A stretch of 44,539 nt of DNA. Source: a bacterium (GTDB taxonomy: Bacteria > Zhuqueibacterota > QNDG01 > JABMRT01). The stretch spans positions 1 to 44,539 of the forward strand of contig DSAP01000058.1 in NCBI GenBank assembly GCA_011046415.1. Direction: 5' to 3'. The position numbers were made by a program, and so were the translations under genes. Below the pieces are notes generated by a model, which did no database searches, was not told where the DNA came from, and was given only the letters and a program-made list of their open reading frames with translations. Below are positions 26,619 through 35,159 of this stretch, piece after piece. Each line of letters starts with the position of its first letter. Position 1 is the first letter of the stretch.

Positions 26619-27628
26619 GCATATCCTTTCATGAGTTGAATCCGGCGTTCGATATGATCGTCCACTTTCTCGTTGACCATTTTCCAGGCCTCGCCGACCG
26701 CCGTGCGAATGGCCCGGGGCGTGGAACGCCCGTGCGCGACGATACAGTTTCCTTTCACGCCGAGGAGGGGCGCGCCGCCGTACTCCTGATAATCGAAGAG
26801 TTTCAACATTTTTGAAAATCTGGACTGGATGAGAAAATGTCCGAGGAGACCCGCCAGATTCGAACCCACGGCGCGTTTCAGGCTGAACGGCAGCATCCGT
26901 GTGAGACTCTCCCCGAACTTGATCAGGACATTGCCGACAAATCCGTCACAGACGACCACATCCGCTCCGCCGCCCAATATATCCCGGCCTTCTACATTGC
27001 CGATAAAGTTCAGCCCGCCATCTTTGAAAAGCTGAAACGCCTCCTTGACGGATTCGTTACCCTTACCCGGTTCTTCGCCGATATTCAGAAGCCCGACCCG
27101 TGGCCGCTCTTTTTCCATGATATGATCGAAAAAAATCGACCCCATGATGCCGAATTGTAAAAGCTGTTCCGGTCTGGAATCGACGTTCGAGCCCACATCG
27201 ATAACGAAACAGACACCGGATTCAGAAGGCAAAAATGATCCGATGGCCGGACGGAGTACTCCCTCGATACGCTTCAGCATAAAAAGGGCGGCGCCCAGGA
27301 CGGCGCCCGTGTTTCCGGCGCTGACCACGGCCTCCACCTTATCTTTGGCGTGCAATCCCATGGCGACCAGAATGGAAGAATCCGTTTTGCGCTTCAGTGC
27401 CTCCACGGGCGACTCGTTCATTTCTATCTTTTGAGAAGCATGGACCACCGAAATCGGCAGTCCCTTGGTGAAACGGTGTTTTTCGAGCAGGTCCTCGACC
27501 TCGGTCTGATCGCCTACGAGGACCACCTCATAGCGTCCATTGGACAAACGGGCCGCTTCGATCGCACCATTCACGATGGCCTCGGGGGCACGATCGCCCC
27601 CCATGGCGTCCACAGCTATACGAATCAC
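26615..27628 (-). CDS. plsX: Phosphate acyltransferase PlsX
   Basis: A 337-aa enzyme that converts acyl-ACP to acyl-phosphate, the first committed step of phospholipid synthesis with PlsY. Family words are IAVDAMGGDRAPEAIVNGA at the N-terminus, VSAGNTGAVLG, LLNIGEEPGKGNE and VCDGFVGNVLIKF. It overlaps fabH by 4 nt and follows rpmF by 15 bp, the classic rpmF-plsX-fab order. Confidence 0.97.
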   Translation of the reverse strand: MIRIAVDAMGGDRAPEAIVNGAIEAARLSNGRYEVVLVGDQTEVEDLLEKHRFTKGLPISVVHASQKIEMNESPVEALKRKTDSSILVAMGLHAKDKVEAVVSAGNTGAVLGAALFMLKRIEGVLRPAIGSFLPSESGVCFVIDVGSNVDSRPEQLLQFGIMGSIFFDHIMEKERPRVGLLNIGEEPGKGNESVKEAFQLFKDGGLNFIGNVEGRDILGGGADVVVCDGFVGNVLIKFGESLTRMLPFSLKRAVGSNLAGLLGHFLIQSRFSKMLKLFDYQEYGGAPLLGVKGNCIVAHGRSTPRAIRTAVGEAWKMVNEKVDDHIERRIQLMKGYA

Positions 27629-27643
27629 TGAAGTGAATTCTCC

Positions 27644-27826
27644 TTACGACTCTTTGGGAACAATCACCATGCGCCCACGGTAGTACCCGCAATTGGGACA
27701 GGCACGATGCGGCATCTTCGGATGGTGACAATGTGAGCACTCAGAGACACCGGGAGCGGAAACCTTCTGATGCGTTCTCCGCTTGTCTCTCCTTGATTTC
27801 GATATCTTTCGCTTGGGTAAAGCCAC
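27644..27826 (-). CDS. rpmF: 50S ribosomal protein L32
   Basis: A 60-aa basic ribosomal protein. It starts MALPKRKISKSRRDKRRTH and has four zinc-binding cysteines (Cys30, 33, 43, 46 in ECSHCHHP and RACPNCGYY), so it is the zinc-containing form. Its place between yceD and plsX is conserved across bacteria and links ribosome and lipid synthesis. Confidence 0.98.
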   Translation of the reverse strand: MALPKRKISKSRRDKRRTHQKVSAPGVSECSHCHHPKMPHRACPNCGYYRGRMVIVPKES

Positions 27827-27850
27827 GTCATGACTCCTTGATTTGACACA

Positions 27851-28378
27851 TTATTCGAATTTCAGTTCTCCCAATCCCTGCCAGCGGGAATCTGTGTCCT
27901 GTTTCTGACAGTCGCATTGTTTTTCATTGAGATTCGCACCGCATCGCGCACACAATCCGCGGCACGATTCCCGGCATACGGTTTTGGCGGGTATTGCCAG
28001 AATCAGGGCGTCCACTACATCCCGTTCGAGAGGAATCTCATGGGTGGACGGCGTCAGAAGCCGCACATCGTCGTCTGTTTCCTCACCCGCCTTGTCAAGT
28101 TCGTGCGTCCAGAGGGTGCGAACCCGTCCTTCCACGCCGTACTGGAAATCTTCTCCGCACCGGTCGCAGACAAACGTCCCTTCAGCCTTCACCTTCAGGT
28201 CGAACAGGTACTCATCCCCCATCCGGTTCACCCGGACCGTGACATCGATCTTGCCCGTAAAAATACGTCCCCACCCCGCCTCATCGACAGGCGGTTCCGC
28301 CTGAAAGGCGAATTCTGTGACCCCTTCCTTGACGGATGACAGGGGAATCCGCAATTCATTAAAGGCAAGCGGAGACAA
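27851..28378 (-). CDS. yceD: DUF177/YceD family protein
   Basis: A 175-aa protein of the YceD/DUF177 family, linked to 23S rRNA accumulation in E. coli and plants. It carries the family Cys motifs FVCDRCGEDF and CRESCRGLCARCG. The best start is a TTG at 28378, because no ATG lies before the conserved FNELRIPLSSVKEG; the ribosome site is weak. It heads the rpmF-plsX-fab run and lies 82 bp after the fumarase beta gene. Confidence 0.9.
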   Translation of the reverse strand: MSPLAFNELRIPLSSVKEGVTEFAFQAEPPVDEAGWGRIFTGKIDVTVRVNRMGDEYLFDLKVKAEGTFVCDRCGEDFQYGVEGRVRTLWTHELDKAGEETDDDVRLLTPSTHEIPLERDVVDALILAIPAKTVCRESCRGLCARCGANLNEKQCDCQKQDTDSRWQGLGELKFE

Positions 28379-28409
28379 ATTTAAAGCATTCTCCTCTCAG
28401 AAGCAAGCC

Positions 28410-28433
28410 AAAAAACCGTCAGCCCGTTTTTTT
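28410..28433 (-). terminator. Possible weak terminator between fumarase and yceD
   Basis: On the minus strand a run of seven A, an 11-nt centre and six T make an AT-rich inverted repeat that ends in a T tract, between the fumarase beta stop and the yceD start. The GC stem is short, so termination may be partial. No good -35/-10 pair was found in the 82-bp gap. Confidence 0.3.
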
Positions 28434-28460
28434 GACAAAACCTTCCATTCTGATCTGAAT

Positions 28461-29027
28461 TTATGGGAATGCCGGACGATTGGCCGCCACTCCCTCCTCA
28501 TAAAGATCGGCCCCGTAACAATCGTTCGCCACGATCACAGGTAAATCGACGACCTCGATCCGGTGTACCGCTTCCGGACCCAGATCGGGATAAGCCGCGA
28601 TACGCGAGGTGAGGACGCATCGTGCCAGCAGTGCCGCGATCCCCCCGACCGCCGCGAAATAGACCGCACCGTGATCCCGGATCGCCCCGCGGACCGCCTC
28701 CGACCGGGGCCCTTTCCCGATCATGCCCTTGAGTCCTTCCGCGAGCAGGGGAATGGTGAAGGCATCCATCCGGCCTGCCGTCGTGGGACCGATCGCCCCG
28801 GATGCACGGCCGGGCGGCGCCGGCGCGGGCCCGGCATAAAACAGGATCTGTCCTCTGAGCGGGACAGGCAATCCTTCTCCGCGTAAAAGGCTGTCCGTCA
28901 TGCGTCTGTGCGCCGCATCCCGCGCCGTGTACAGGACACCCGAGATGAGGACGTGATTTCCCGTGCGCAACATCCGGACCGACGCGTCGGTCAGTGGCGT
29001 TTGGATGGATTTTCGGTCGATCTTCAA
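28461..29027 (-). CDS. Class I fumarate hydratase (or tartrate dehydratase), beta subunit
   Basis: A 188-aa C-terminal-domain subunit of the iron-sulphur fumarase family. Family words are HVLISGVLYTARDAAHRRM-like ISGVLYTARDAAH, ILFYAGPAPAPPG, GAIGPTTAGRMDAFT, KGMIGKG and VVDLPVIVANDCYG. A TTG at 29027 overlaps the alpha stop as TTGA and gives the family-typical short N-terminus. Fumarase is the likeliest activity; L-tartrate dehydratase shares these motifs. Confidence 0.88.
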   Translation of the reverse strand: MKIDRKSIQTPLTDASVRMLRTGNHVLISGVLYTARDAAHRRMTDSLLRGEGLPVPLRGQILFYAGPAPAPPGRASGAIGPTTAGRMDAFTIPLLAEGLKGMIGKGPRSEAVRGAIRDHGAVYFAAVGGIAALLARCVLTSRIAAYPDLGPEAVHRIEVVDLPVIVANDCYGADLYEEGVAANRPAFP

Positions 29028-29866
29028 ATCACCGCTTCTCCGCGCCGCGCCGCATGGCACTGGATATTGACGGCCACGGGCAGGCTCGCGATATGACAGG
29101 GCCGGACTTCGACAAACACCTCCAGCGCCGTGCATCGGCCGCCGAAACCCTGGGGACCGATTCCGAGCCGGTTGACCGATTCCAACAGTTCCGTTTCCAG
29201 GGCGGCATAGCAGGGATCGGGATGCCGCTGTCCGATCCGGCGCAAGAGGGATCTTTTCGCGATAAGCGCGCACAGTTCCAGCGTCCCCCCGATGCCGACG
29301 CCCACGATGATCGGGGGGCAGGGATTCGCCCCGGAGCGCCGGACGCGGCCCAGGACAAACGCCTTGATCCCTTCGGGACCTTCGGAAGGAGACAAAATCC
29401 GCGCCTCGCTCATGTTCTCGCTTCCGCCCCCCTTCGGCAACAGCGTGATTTTGATCCGGTCACCGGGGACGATCTCCGTGTGGATGAAGGCGGGCGTGTT
29501 GTCCCCCGTGTTTTCCCGCCGCAGGGGATCGCGGACCATTGATTTTCTGAAATACCCGTCCTGGTAACCGCGGGCCACACCTGCCTGGACTGCCTCGTAC
29601 AAATCTCCGCCGGTGACATGGACGTCCTGGCCCACATCGAGGAAAACGACAGCGACGCCCGTATCCTGACAGAGGGGCATCTGTTCTTCTGCGGCGATCC
29701 GGGCGTTCTCGAGAATCTGCGAAAGAACCTCCTGGCCCGTCGGGGAGGTTTCTTGATCAAGGCATTCCCTGATCCGTATCAGGATATCATCGCCCAACAT
29801 CCGATTGGAATCGAGACAGAGTTCCCGGACCGTGTCGGAAATCCGGCGTGTCTGGATCTCACGCAT
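29024..29866 (-). CDS. Class I fumarate hydratase (or tartrate dehydratase), alpha subunit
   Basis: A 280-aa N-terminal-domain subunit that holds the [4Fe-4S] cluster and converts fumarate and malate. Cluster cysteines are visible in QMPLCQDTGVAVVF, GANPCPPIIVGVGIGG and GFGGRCTALEVFVE, with the family loop KGGGSENMSEARIL. The ATG at 29866 follows a GGAAGG site. It is translationally coupled to the beta subunit. The preceding gene, a thioesterase, ends 117 bp upstream; nothing was seen in that gap. Confidence 0.9.
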   Translation of the reverse strand: MREIQTRRISDTVRELCLDSNRMLGDDILIRIRECLDQETSPTGQEVLSQILENARIAAEEQMPLCQDTGVAVVFLDVGQDVHVTGGDLYEAVQAGVARGYQDGYFRKSMVRDPLRRENTGDNTPAFIHTEIVPGDRIKITLLPKGGGSENMSEARILSPSEGPEGIKAFVLGRVRRSGANPCPPIIVGVGIGGTLELCALIAKRSLLRRIGQRHPDPCYAALETELLESVNRLGIGPQGFGGRCTALEVFVEVRPCHIASLPVAVNIQCHAARRGEAVI

Positions 29867-29983
29867 CAGAACCTTCCGGTAAACCGGACCTCAAGTTGAA
29901 CATCAAAAGCGTATCCCGGGTTTCCCGCTTCTCGGAATACAAGACCCTTCGGATCGCCATTCCCTGATTCTCCCGTCCCCAAT

Positions 29984-30442
29984 TCAGTCTGGAGCCTGGA
30001 ATTCGTCCCGGAGCGCGGCCGCCTTCTCCTCGGACAGGGGGAAGACCTTGGCCGTGGCCGTGGCGAGGAGAACATCCTCCGGATTGCGGATTTCGGCTTC
30101 GGTCAGCCAGATGCGTCCCCTGTCTTCCAGGAATCGGCCTTCTACGATATATCGTTGACCGAGGTACAGGGGTTTGAGAAAACGGACATTGAGTTCCACC
30201 GTCACACTGAACCGCCCGGTCCGGTCATAGGCGGCCCAGACCACGATCTCGTCCAGCAGGGTGGAAATGATCCCGCCGTGGATCACATTTTCATAACCCA
30301 CCATCCAGGGTTCCGGGATGAATTCCGTAAAGACGGACGCACCGTCTGACGTAAACCGCCGTTTCAATCCGCGCGGGTTGTCGATCCCGCAGACAAAGCA
30401 GTTCCTGGAATATGGGAGTGTTTTCAGTATCGCCTGATCCAT
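29984..30442 (-). CDS. PaaI-type hotdog thioesterase
   Basis: A 152-aa 4HBT/hotdog-fold protein. It starts with the CxxC-like CFVCGIDNPRGLK found in one PaaI subgroup. The active-site region is VIHGGIISTLLDEI, followed by the beta-strand words VTVELNVRFLKPLYLGQ. It would hydrolyse an acyl-CoA thioester. It lies 15 bp after the ETF:quinone oxidoreductase gene, which supports a role in CoA recycling in acyl-CoA metabolism. Confidence 0.88.
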   Translation of the reverse strand: MDQAILKTLPYSRNCFVCGIDNPRGLKRRFTSDGASVFTEFIPEPWMVGYENVIHGGIISTLLDEIVVWAAYDRTGRFSVTVELNVRFLKPLYLGQRYIVEGRFLEDRGRIWLTEAEIRNPEDVLLATATAKVFPLSEEKAAALRDEFQAPD

Positions 30443-30457
30443 TGGAAATCAAACGGT

Positions 30458-32443
30458 TTATCCGGCTTCCATCCGTTCGGCCACGAGTTCGGCCAGGTCA
30501 CGCACGCGGATGCCTTCCATTTCCTTTTCCTTTGCGGCGTCCTGGAGCATGGTGAGACAGAAGGGGCAGGCCACGCCGAGCGTCTCGACGCAGGCGCCCG
30601 CGGCCTCTTCGATGCGCATGTGGTTGATGCGTCGCCCGTGCTCTTCCATGAACATGCGCGCGCCGCCGCCCCCGCAGCAAAAACTGTTGTCGTGATGACG
30701 GTCCAGTTCCGTGAAATTTCCGCCGGAGAGGAGCCTGAGCACTTCCCGGGGGGCGTCGTACATCCCGTGATACCGTCCGAGATAGCAGGAATCGTGATAG
30801 GCGGTCGGCCCGGTTTCGTCCGTCCGGAGCCGGAGTCTGCCCTCACGGATCAGCCCGGCGATCAGGTCGGCGTGATGGATCACTTCGAACCCGCCGCCGA
30901 ACTGGGGATACTCGGTCTTGATCATGTTGAAACAGTGCGGGCAGGCCGTGAGGATCTTTTTGACGCCGGCGGACCGGAACGCCTCGATATTGGCCTGGGC
31001 CAGCATCTGAAACACGTATTCGTTTCCGGAGCGCCGGGCCGGGTCGCCGCAGCACGATTCATCCATGCCGAGGACGGCGTAATTCACCCCGGCGGCGTTC
31101 AGGATTTTTGCGAACGCCCTGGAAGAGCGTCTGGCCTGGTCGTCGAAGGCCCCGGCGCAGCCGACAAACCAGAGATATTCGGGTTCGGGGTTGTCGGCCA
31201 GCGTCTTCACATCCGCGCCCTCGGCCCAGTCGGCCCTGCCTGCCGCGCCCATGTTCCAGGGATTGCCGTTGGTTTCGAGCCCCCGGAACGCGAGGTTCAG
31301 TTCCTGCGGAAACCGGCTCTCCATCATGACCTTGCCCTGACGCAATCCCACGATGGCGGGAATGTGTTCGTTCAGCACGGGACAGACGTCCATGCATGCG
31401 CCGCAGGTCGTGCAGGCCCAGATTTCGTCCGGTGTGAGCCAGCCGTCCATCACCGGTTCGGCGGTCTGCCGTCCGGAGAGGAGATTCCCGCGTTCATTCA
31501 GGAGATGTTTCCGCAGACTCATCATGACGACCTTGGGAGAAAGCGCCTTTCCGCTCAGCCAGGCGGGACACCGGTCCTGACAGCGGCCGCATTCCACACA
31601 GCTGAACGCATCGAGGAGTGTCTTCCACGAATAATCGGTTGCGTCCGTGACTCCGAACTGCTCGGTCGCCTCGAGGTCGATTTTCTCCAGTCGGCCTGGA
31701 TTCTTTCGGGAACGGAAGAACAGGTTGACCGGACCGGCCACCAGATGCAGGTGCTTGGAGTGCGGGATAAAGAAGAGGAATCCGAGCACCATGAGGATAT
31801 GGCTCCACCAGAAAAACCGGTTCCAGAGATGGAGCGGATCGTGGCCGATCCCGGACAGCCACCCGGCCGTGAAACGGGACACCGGCATCCATCGCGCGGC
31901 GGACGCGCCCGAGAGGAGGATTTCCGACCCCTGATGGAGGAAATAGGTGATCATCAATCCGGAAATCAGGGAGAGTACGACCGCGCTCTGGGGCGACCGG
32001 GAGATCGGCATCGGTTTCTTGATGCCTTCCGGCCGGACGACATACCGCCGGACGGCCATATAGACCGTGCCGACGAGGGTGAACACGCCGATCCAGTCCA
32101 CCGCGAGGAACCAGAGATCGTGAAGCAGGCCTTTCCCCAGAATCGAGAATCCGGGTGAAAACGCGCCGATCACATGGTTGATCGTGGCGACCGCGAAGAA
32201 GACGAATCCCCAGAAGATGAAGGCGTGCATCACGCCGACGACGGGACGTTCACCGGTCGCGCAGGCCTGGCTCAGGACGCGGACCACCGTATGAACGATC
32301 CGGCCGGCGGGATCTTCCCACCGTTTCTCGTCCTTCCCGCCCCGTTTGATGATCCGGACACGCACACGGATTTCGTTGAGAAAAAATCCGGCCGATCCGA
32401 GGATCGCGGCGATCAAGATGATGCGTTCGAGGGGACTCAGCAC
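30458..32443 (-). CDS. ETF:(mena)quinone oxidoreductase, membrane FeS protein (EMO-like)
   Basis: A 661-aa membrane protein. The N-terminal part (about 1-280) has five to six helices of the nitrate-reductase-gamma type with candidate haem histidines (GVMHAFIFWGF, LLHDLWFL, WWSHILMVLGF, PHSKHLHL). Two 4Fe-4S motifs follow (CVECGRCQDRCP and CTTCGACMDVCP). Two CCG domains of the HdrD/B type end the protein (ESCCGDPARR, FCCGGGGARM). I chose the GTG at 32443 because GGAGG lies six bases upstream; the ATG at 32515 lacks one. In syntrophic and metal-reducing bacteria such proteins move electrons from EtfAB to menaquinone, and the etfBA genes just upstream fit this. Confidence 0.9.
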   Translation of the reverse strand: MLSPLERIILIAAILGSAGFFLNEIRVRVRIIKRGGKDEKRWEDPAGRIVHTVVRVLSQACATGERPVVGVMHAFIFWGFVFFAVATINHVIGAFSPGFSILGKGLLHDLWFLAVDWIGVFTLVGTVYMAVRRYVVRPEGIKKPMPISRSPQSAVVLSLISGLMITYFLHQGSEILLSGASAARWMPVSRFTAGWLSGIGHDPLHLWNRFFWWSHILMVLGFLFFIPHSKHLHLVAGPVNLFFRSRKNPGRLEKIDLEATEQFGVTDATDYSWKTLLDAFSCVECGRCQDRCPAWLSGKALSPKVVMMSLRKHLLNERGNLLSGRQTAEPVMDGWLTPDEIWACTTCGACMDVCPVLNEHIPAIVGLRQGKVMMESRFPQELNLAFRGLETNGNPWNMGAAGRADWAEGADVKTLADNPEPEYLWFVGCAGAFDDQARRSSRAFAKILNAAGVNYAVLGMDESCCGDPARRSGNEYVFQMLAQANIEAFRSAGVKKILTACPHCFNMIKTEYPQFGGGFEVIHHADLIAGLIREGRLRLRTDETGPTAYHDSCYLGRYHGMYDAPREVLRLLSGGNFTELDRHHDNSFCCGGGGARMFMEEHGRRINHMRIEEAAGACVETLGVACPFCLTMLQDAAKEKEMEGIRVRDLAELVAERMEAG

Positions 32444-32631
32444 GCTTTTCCTCCGAAAGATAGGGTCAGATCCGTCTGCGGGACCAACAGACTTCGATCG
32501 TGAATTCCACCGCATCCCGAAACAGGGCGGGGACGATGAATCTACGCCGCCGGTTTATCGTCCTCCGGCCCTAAAACGGAATTCGGAATGTCTTTATGTC
32601 CTCTCCTCCGCCCCGGTTCAACCGGGACAGG

Positions 32632-33126
32632 CTACTTCTTCAGAATCACATTCAGGTCTTCGAGCAGGGACTGCAGATCTTCCTCGTGCTCGACTTCGTC
32701 TTCGAGAATCTGCAGGGCCAGGTTGTATGTCACGGGATCTTTCATCCCGACTTCCTGCATGATCCGATGATACACGCTGATCGCACACTGCTCTCCCTTG
32801 ATGTTCTGTTCGACGATTTTCTGAACAAAGGGATCCTGGGGCGCATCGTATCCGCAATTGGCATACTTGAACCAGTCCTGGGGTGTGATGAGCGGCGTCC
32901 CTCCCAGCTGGACGATCCGTGTCGTGAGCATGTCGGCGTGCCGGAGTTCATCCGCGGCATGTTCCATAAGTTCGGCGATCACCCCGTCTTTCATCGGGCC
33001 GGCGACCACTTTGGCGCCGAGCCAGTACTGGTAATAGGCCAGCCATTCATCGGCGAAGGCCTTGTTGAGGAGTTCGATGACTTTCTGGACGTCCATGCCG
33101 ACGATTTCCCTGCCTTTGGTTCCCAT
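32632..33126 (-). CDS. Ferritin-like diiron protein (bacterioferritin/DPS-like)
   Basis: A 164-aa four-helix-bundle protein. Likely diiron ligands are Glu27 (ADEWLAYYQYW), Glu60 and His63 (AADELRHADM), a Glu in IKGEQCAISVYHRIM and the E-x-x-H in EDEVEHEEDL. The ATG at 33126 follows AAGGAGG. It sits between etfA and the membrane oxidoreductase gene, so iron storage or peroxide removal tied to this electron-transfer chain is a reasonable inference. A 188-bp gap separates it from the next gene. That gap holds only a short hairpin CCCGGTTCAACCGGG, with no T tract. Confidence 0.85.
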   Translation of the reverse strand: MGTKGREIVGMDVQKVIELLNKAFADEWLAYYQYWLGAKVVAGPMKDGVIAELMEHAADELRHADMLTTRIVQLGGTPLITPQDWFKYANCGYDAPQDPFVQKIVEQNIKGEQCAISVYHRIMQEVGMKDPVTYNLALQILEDEVEHEEDLQSLLEDLNVILKK

Positions 33127-33220
33127 GTGAAGCCTCCTTGTGGATTGGGTGAACGGTTTCGCACACACTGGATCAAAAACTGTCTTCCACCGAATCTTGT
33201 TCCACGACCCGACACCCCGC

Positions 33221-34192
33221 TTATCCCCGGATCTTCCGGACGGCTTCGGTCAGCGCGGGAACCACCTCGAACAGGTCGCCCACGATGCCGTAGTCCGCCT
33301 TTTCCAGGATAGGCGCCGCGGGATCCTTGTTCACCGCGACGATGCAACGGGCCCCCGACATACCGGCCCAGTGCTGGATCGATCCGGATGCGCCGAAAAG
33401 CAGATAGAGCACGGGCGACACGGTCTTTCCCGTCTGACCGACCTGCTCGGACTGGGGACGCCATCCGGCGTCCACGGCCGCGCGTGTGGCGCCGACCACC
33501 CCGCCGAGTGCATCGGCGAGATCTTCGAGCAGTTTAAAATTCTCCGGTGATTTCATGCCCCGCCCGCCGGTCACGACCACGTCCGCCTCGGTGATATCGG
33601 TCTTCGCGCCCGCGCCGGGACGGATTTCCCTGAGCGTCATCCGGGAGGATGCTGCGGGGATCTCCAGTATCTCGACCTGCGCGGACTTCGATGAATCCGC
33701 TTCACAGACCGGAAACACATTGGGGCGAAGTGTCGCGATCCGGATCCCGGATTTCAACGCGACCCGGGCGATGATCTTGCCCGCAAAGAGGGACCTCTCC
33801 GCCTCGAAGGTATCGCCGTCTACATGGAGCGCGAGACAGTCGCTCGCCAGGCCGGCATCCAGTCCGGCGGCGACGCGCGAGGCGACATCCTGGCCCGCAC
33901 CGGTCGCGGGGAAGAGGACGATGCCCGCGCCCGTTTTCCGGACGGCCAGGAGAATCGCGTCCCTGCAAGCCTCGGGATGCGGGTGAGCCAGCGCGGGAGC
34001 GTCCGCGACGAGCACGGCGTCCGCGCCGTAGCGGGCCGGGATATCCTTCAGGGAATCCACGCCGGAGCCCATGATCAGGGCGATCACTTTCCCGCCGTTT
34101 TGATCCGCGATCCGCCGGGCTTCGCCCAGCGCCTCGAGTGCGGGTTTCCGCAATTCCGCATTTTTATGTTCGGTCACAACAAGAATGGTCAT
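33221..34192 (-). CDS. etfA: Electron transfer flavoprotein, alpha subunit
   Basis: A 323-aa FAD-binding subunit. The C-terminal FAD domain carries [47 protein letters not shown] and [18 protein letters not shown]. It partners EtfB to accept electrons from acyl-CoA dehydrogenases. It starts 16 bp after etfB. Confidence 0.96.
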   Translation of the reverse strand: MTILVVTEHKNAELRKPALEALGEARRIADQNGGKVIALIMGSGVDSLKDIPARYGADAVLVADAPALAHPHPEACRDAILLAVRKTGAGIVLFPATGAGQDVASRVAAGLDAGLASDCLALHVDGDTFEAERSLFAGKIIARVALKSGIRIATLRPNVFPVCEADSSKSAQVEILEIPAASSRMTLREIRPGAGAKTDITEADVVVTGGRGMKSPENFKLLEDLADALGGVVGATRAAVDAGWRPQSEQVGQTGKTVSPVLYLLFGASGSIQHWAGMSGARCIVAVNKDPAAPILEKADYGIVGDLFEVVPALTEAVRKIRG

Positions 34193-34208
34193 TTGTTTTC
34201 TCCCCGTT

Positions 34209-34964
34209 TCAGATTGCCTTGGCTTCCTCGCGGAGCAGACGCACCAGTTCCGGCACGGCCCCGACGCCCTCGCCCACCACCCTCGCGGCTCCCCGGGCCG
34301 GCGGATTGGCCATCGATACGATTTCGATTTTGGAATCCACCGCGGAAGCGGCCCTGATTTCGATGGCTGCGTTCTTCGCCATCATCTTGCCCCGGAGCGA
34401 AGGATATCGGGGTTCGTTCAGCCCCTTATGGGCCGTCACGATACACGGAAGGGGCGCCTCGAACACGGCGACGCCTCCGTCCGCCTCGCGCTCGACCGTC
34501 ACCCTGCCGTCCGCGACCTCGAGTTTCGTGGCGAGGGAAATACACGGCACTCCCAGCAGCTCGCCCAGCATGGGCCCGAGCGCCTGGCTGCCGTCATCGA
34601 TGGTCTCCTTGCCCAGAAGCAACAGATCGAATTCCAGGGTCTTCAGGACTTCCGCGAGCATGCGGGCCGCCGCCAGGCTGTCAGCCGGCGATCGGTCCAC
34701 GGGAATCCGGACCGCCTTCTGAACGCCCATCGCGACGGCGGATCGCAGCACCTCATCGGCCCGTTCCGTTCCCAAACAAACGGCCGTGGTCTCTCCGCCT
34801 GCGGTCTCCGCGATCCGTAGAGACGCCTCGATCGCATATTCATCATAAGGATTGATCACGAAAGTCACATTCGATTCGACGACGGATTTCTGATCCGCGC
34901 CGATCTTGAGATAGGCCTCGGTATCCGGGACCTCCTTGATGCAGACAATGATCTTCACACCCAT
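34209..34964 (-). CDS. etfB: Electron transfer flavoprotein, beta subunit
   Basis: A 251-aa subunit with the family words IVCIKEVPDTE, FVINPYDEYAIEASLR, LLLGKETIDDGSQALGPML and PCIVTAHKGLNEPRYPSLRG. The ATG at 34964 follows GGAGGA. It is the first gene of the etfBA-ferritin-oxidoreductase set and has a promoter candidate about 40 bp upstream. A cytosolic ETF feeding quinone is more likely than a bifurcating one given the neighbouring membrane oxidoreductase. Confidence 0.95.
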   Translation of the reverse strand: MGVKIIVCIKEVPDTEAYLKIGADQKSVVESNVTFVINPYDEYAIEASLRIAETAGGETTAVCLGTERADEVLRSAVAMGVQKAVRIPVDRSPADSLAAARMLAEVLKTLEFDLLLLGKETIDDGSQALGPMLGELLGVPCISLATKLEVADGRVTVEREADGGVAVFEAPLPCIVTAHKGLNEPRYPSLRGKMMAKNAAIEIRAASAVDSKIEIVSMANPPARGAARVVGEGVGAVPELVRLLREEAKAI

Positions 34965-35006
34965 TCCTCCGGATCATGTTAAATTATCGGAATTTTTAAA
35001 ACATTA

Positions 35007-35035
35007 AATATAGACAACTCATTTTTGGGATTCAA
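35007..35035 (-). promoter_or_regulatory. Promoter candidate for the etf operon
   Basis: On the minus strand TTGAAT (35035-35030), a 17-bp spacer and TATATT (35012-35007) form a sigma-70-like pair about 43 bp before the etfB start. The region is AT-rich compared with the genes around it. Confidence 0.5.
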
Positions 35036-35159
35036 GCGATAATTGACATTTCCAAATTTTCTCCGCTCACAAACCCATCATACGGATTTTGGGACATATC
35101 CTTTTTTTCTCCATCGCCTCTCATCTCACGGTTTTCCTGCGAAGGAACGGATCTCGTTT

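Noticed and set aside
30620-32158. A 512-codon plus-strand open frame opposite the ETF:quinone oxidoreductase
   Set aside because: Long antisense frames arise from the codon bias of this GC-rich DNA. The minus strand has FeS, CCG and membrane motifs.
32612-32626. Hairpin CCCGGTTCAACCGGG after the ferritin-like gene as a terminator
   Set aside because: The stem is short and no T tract follows on the minus strand.
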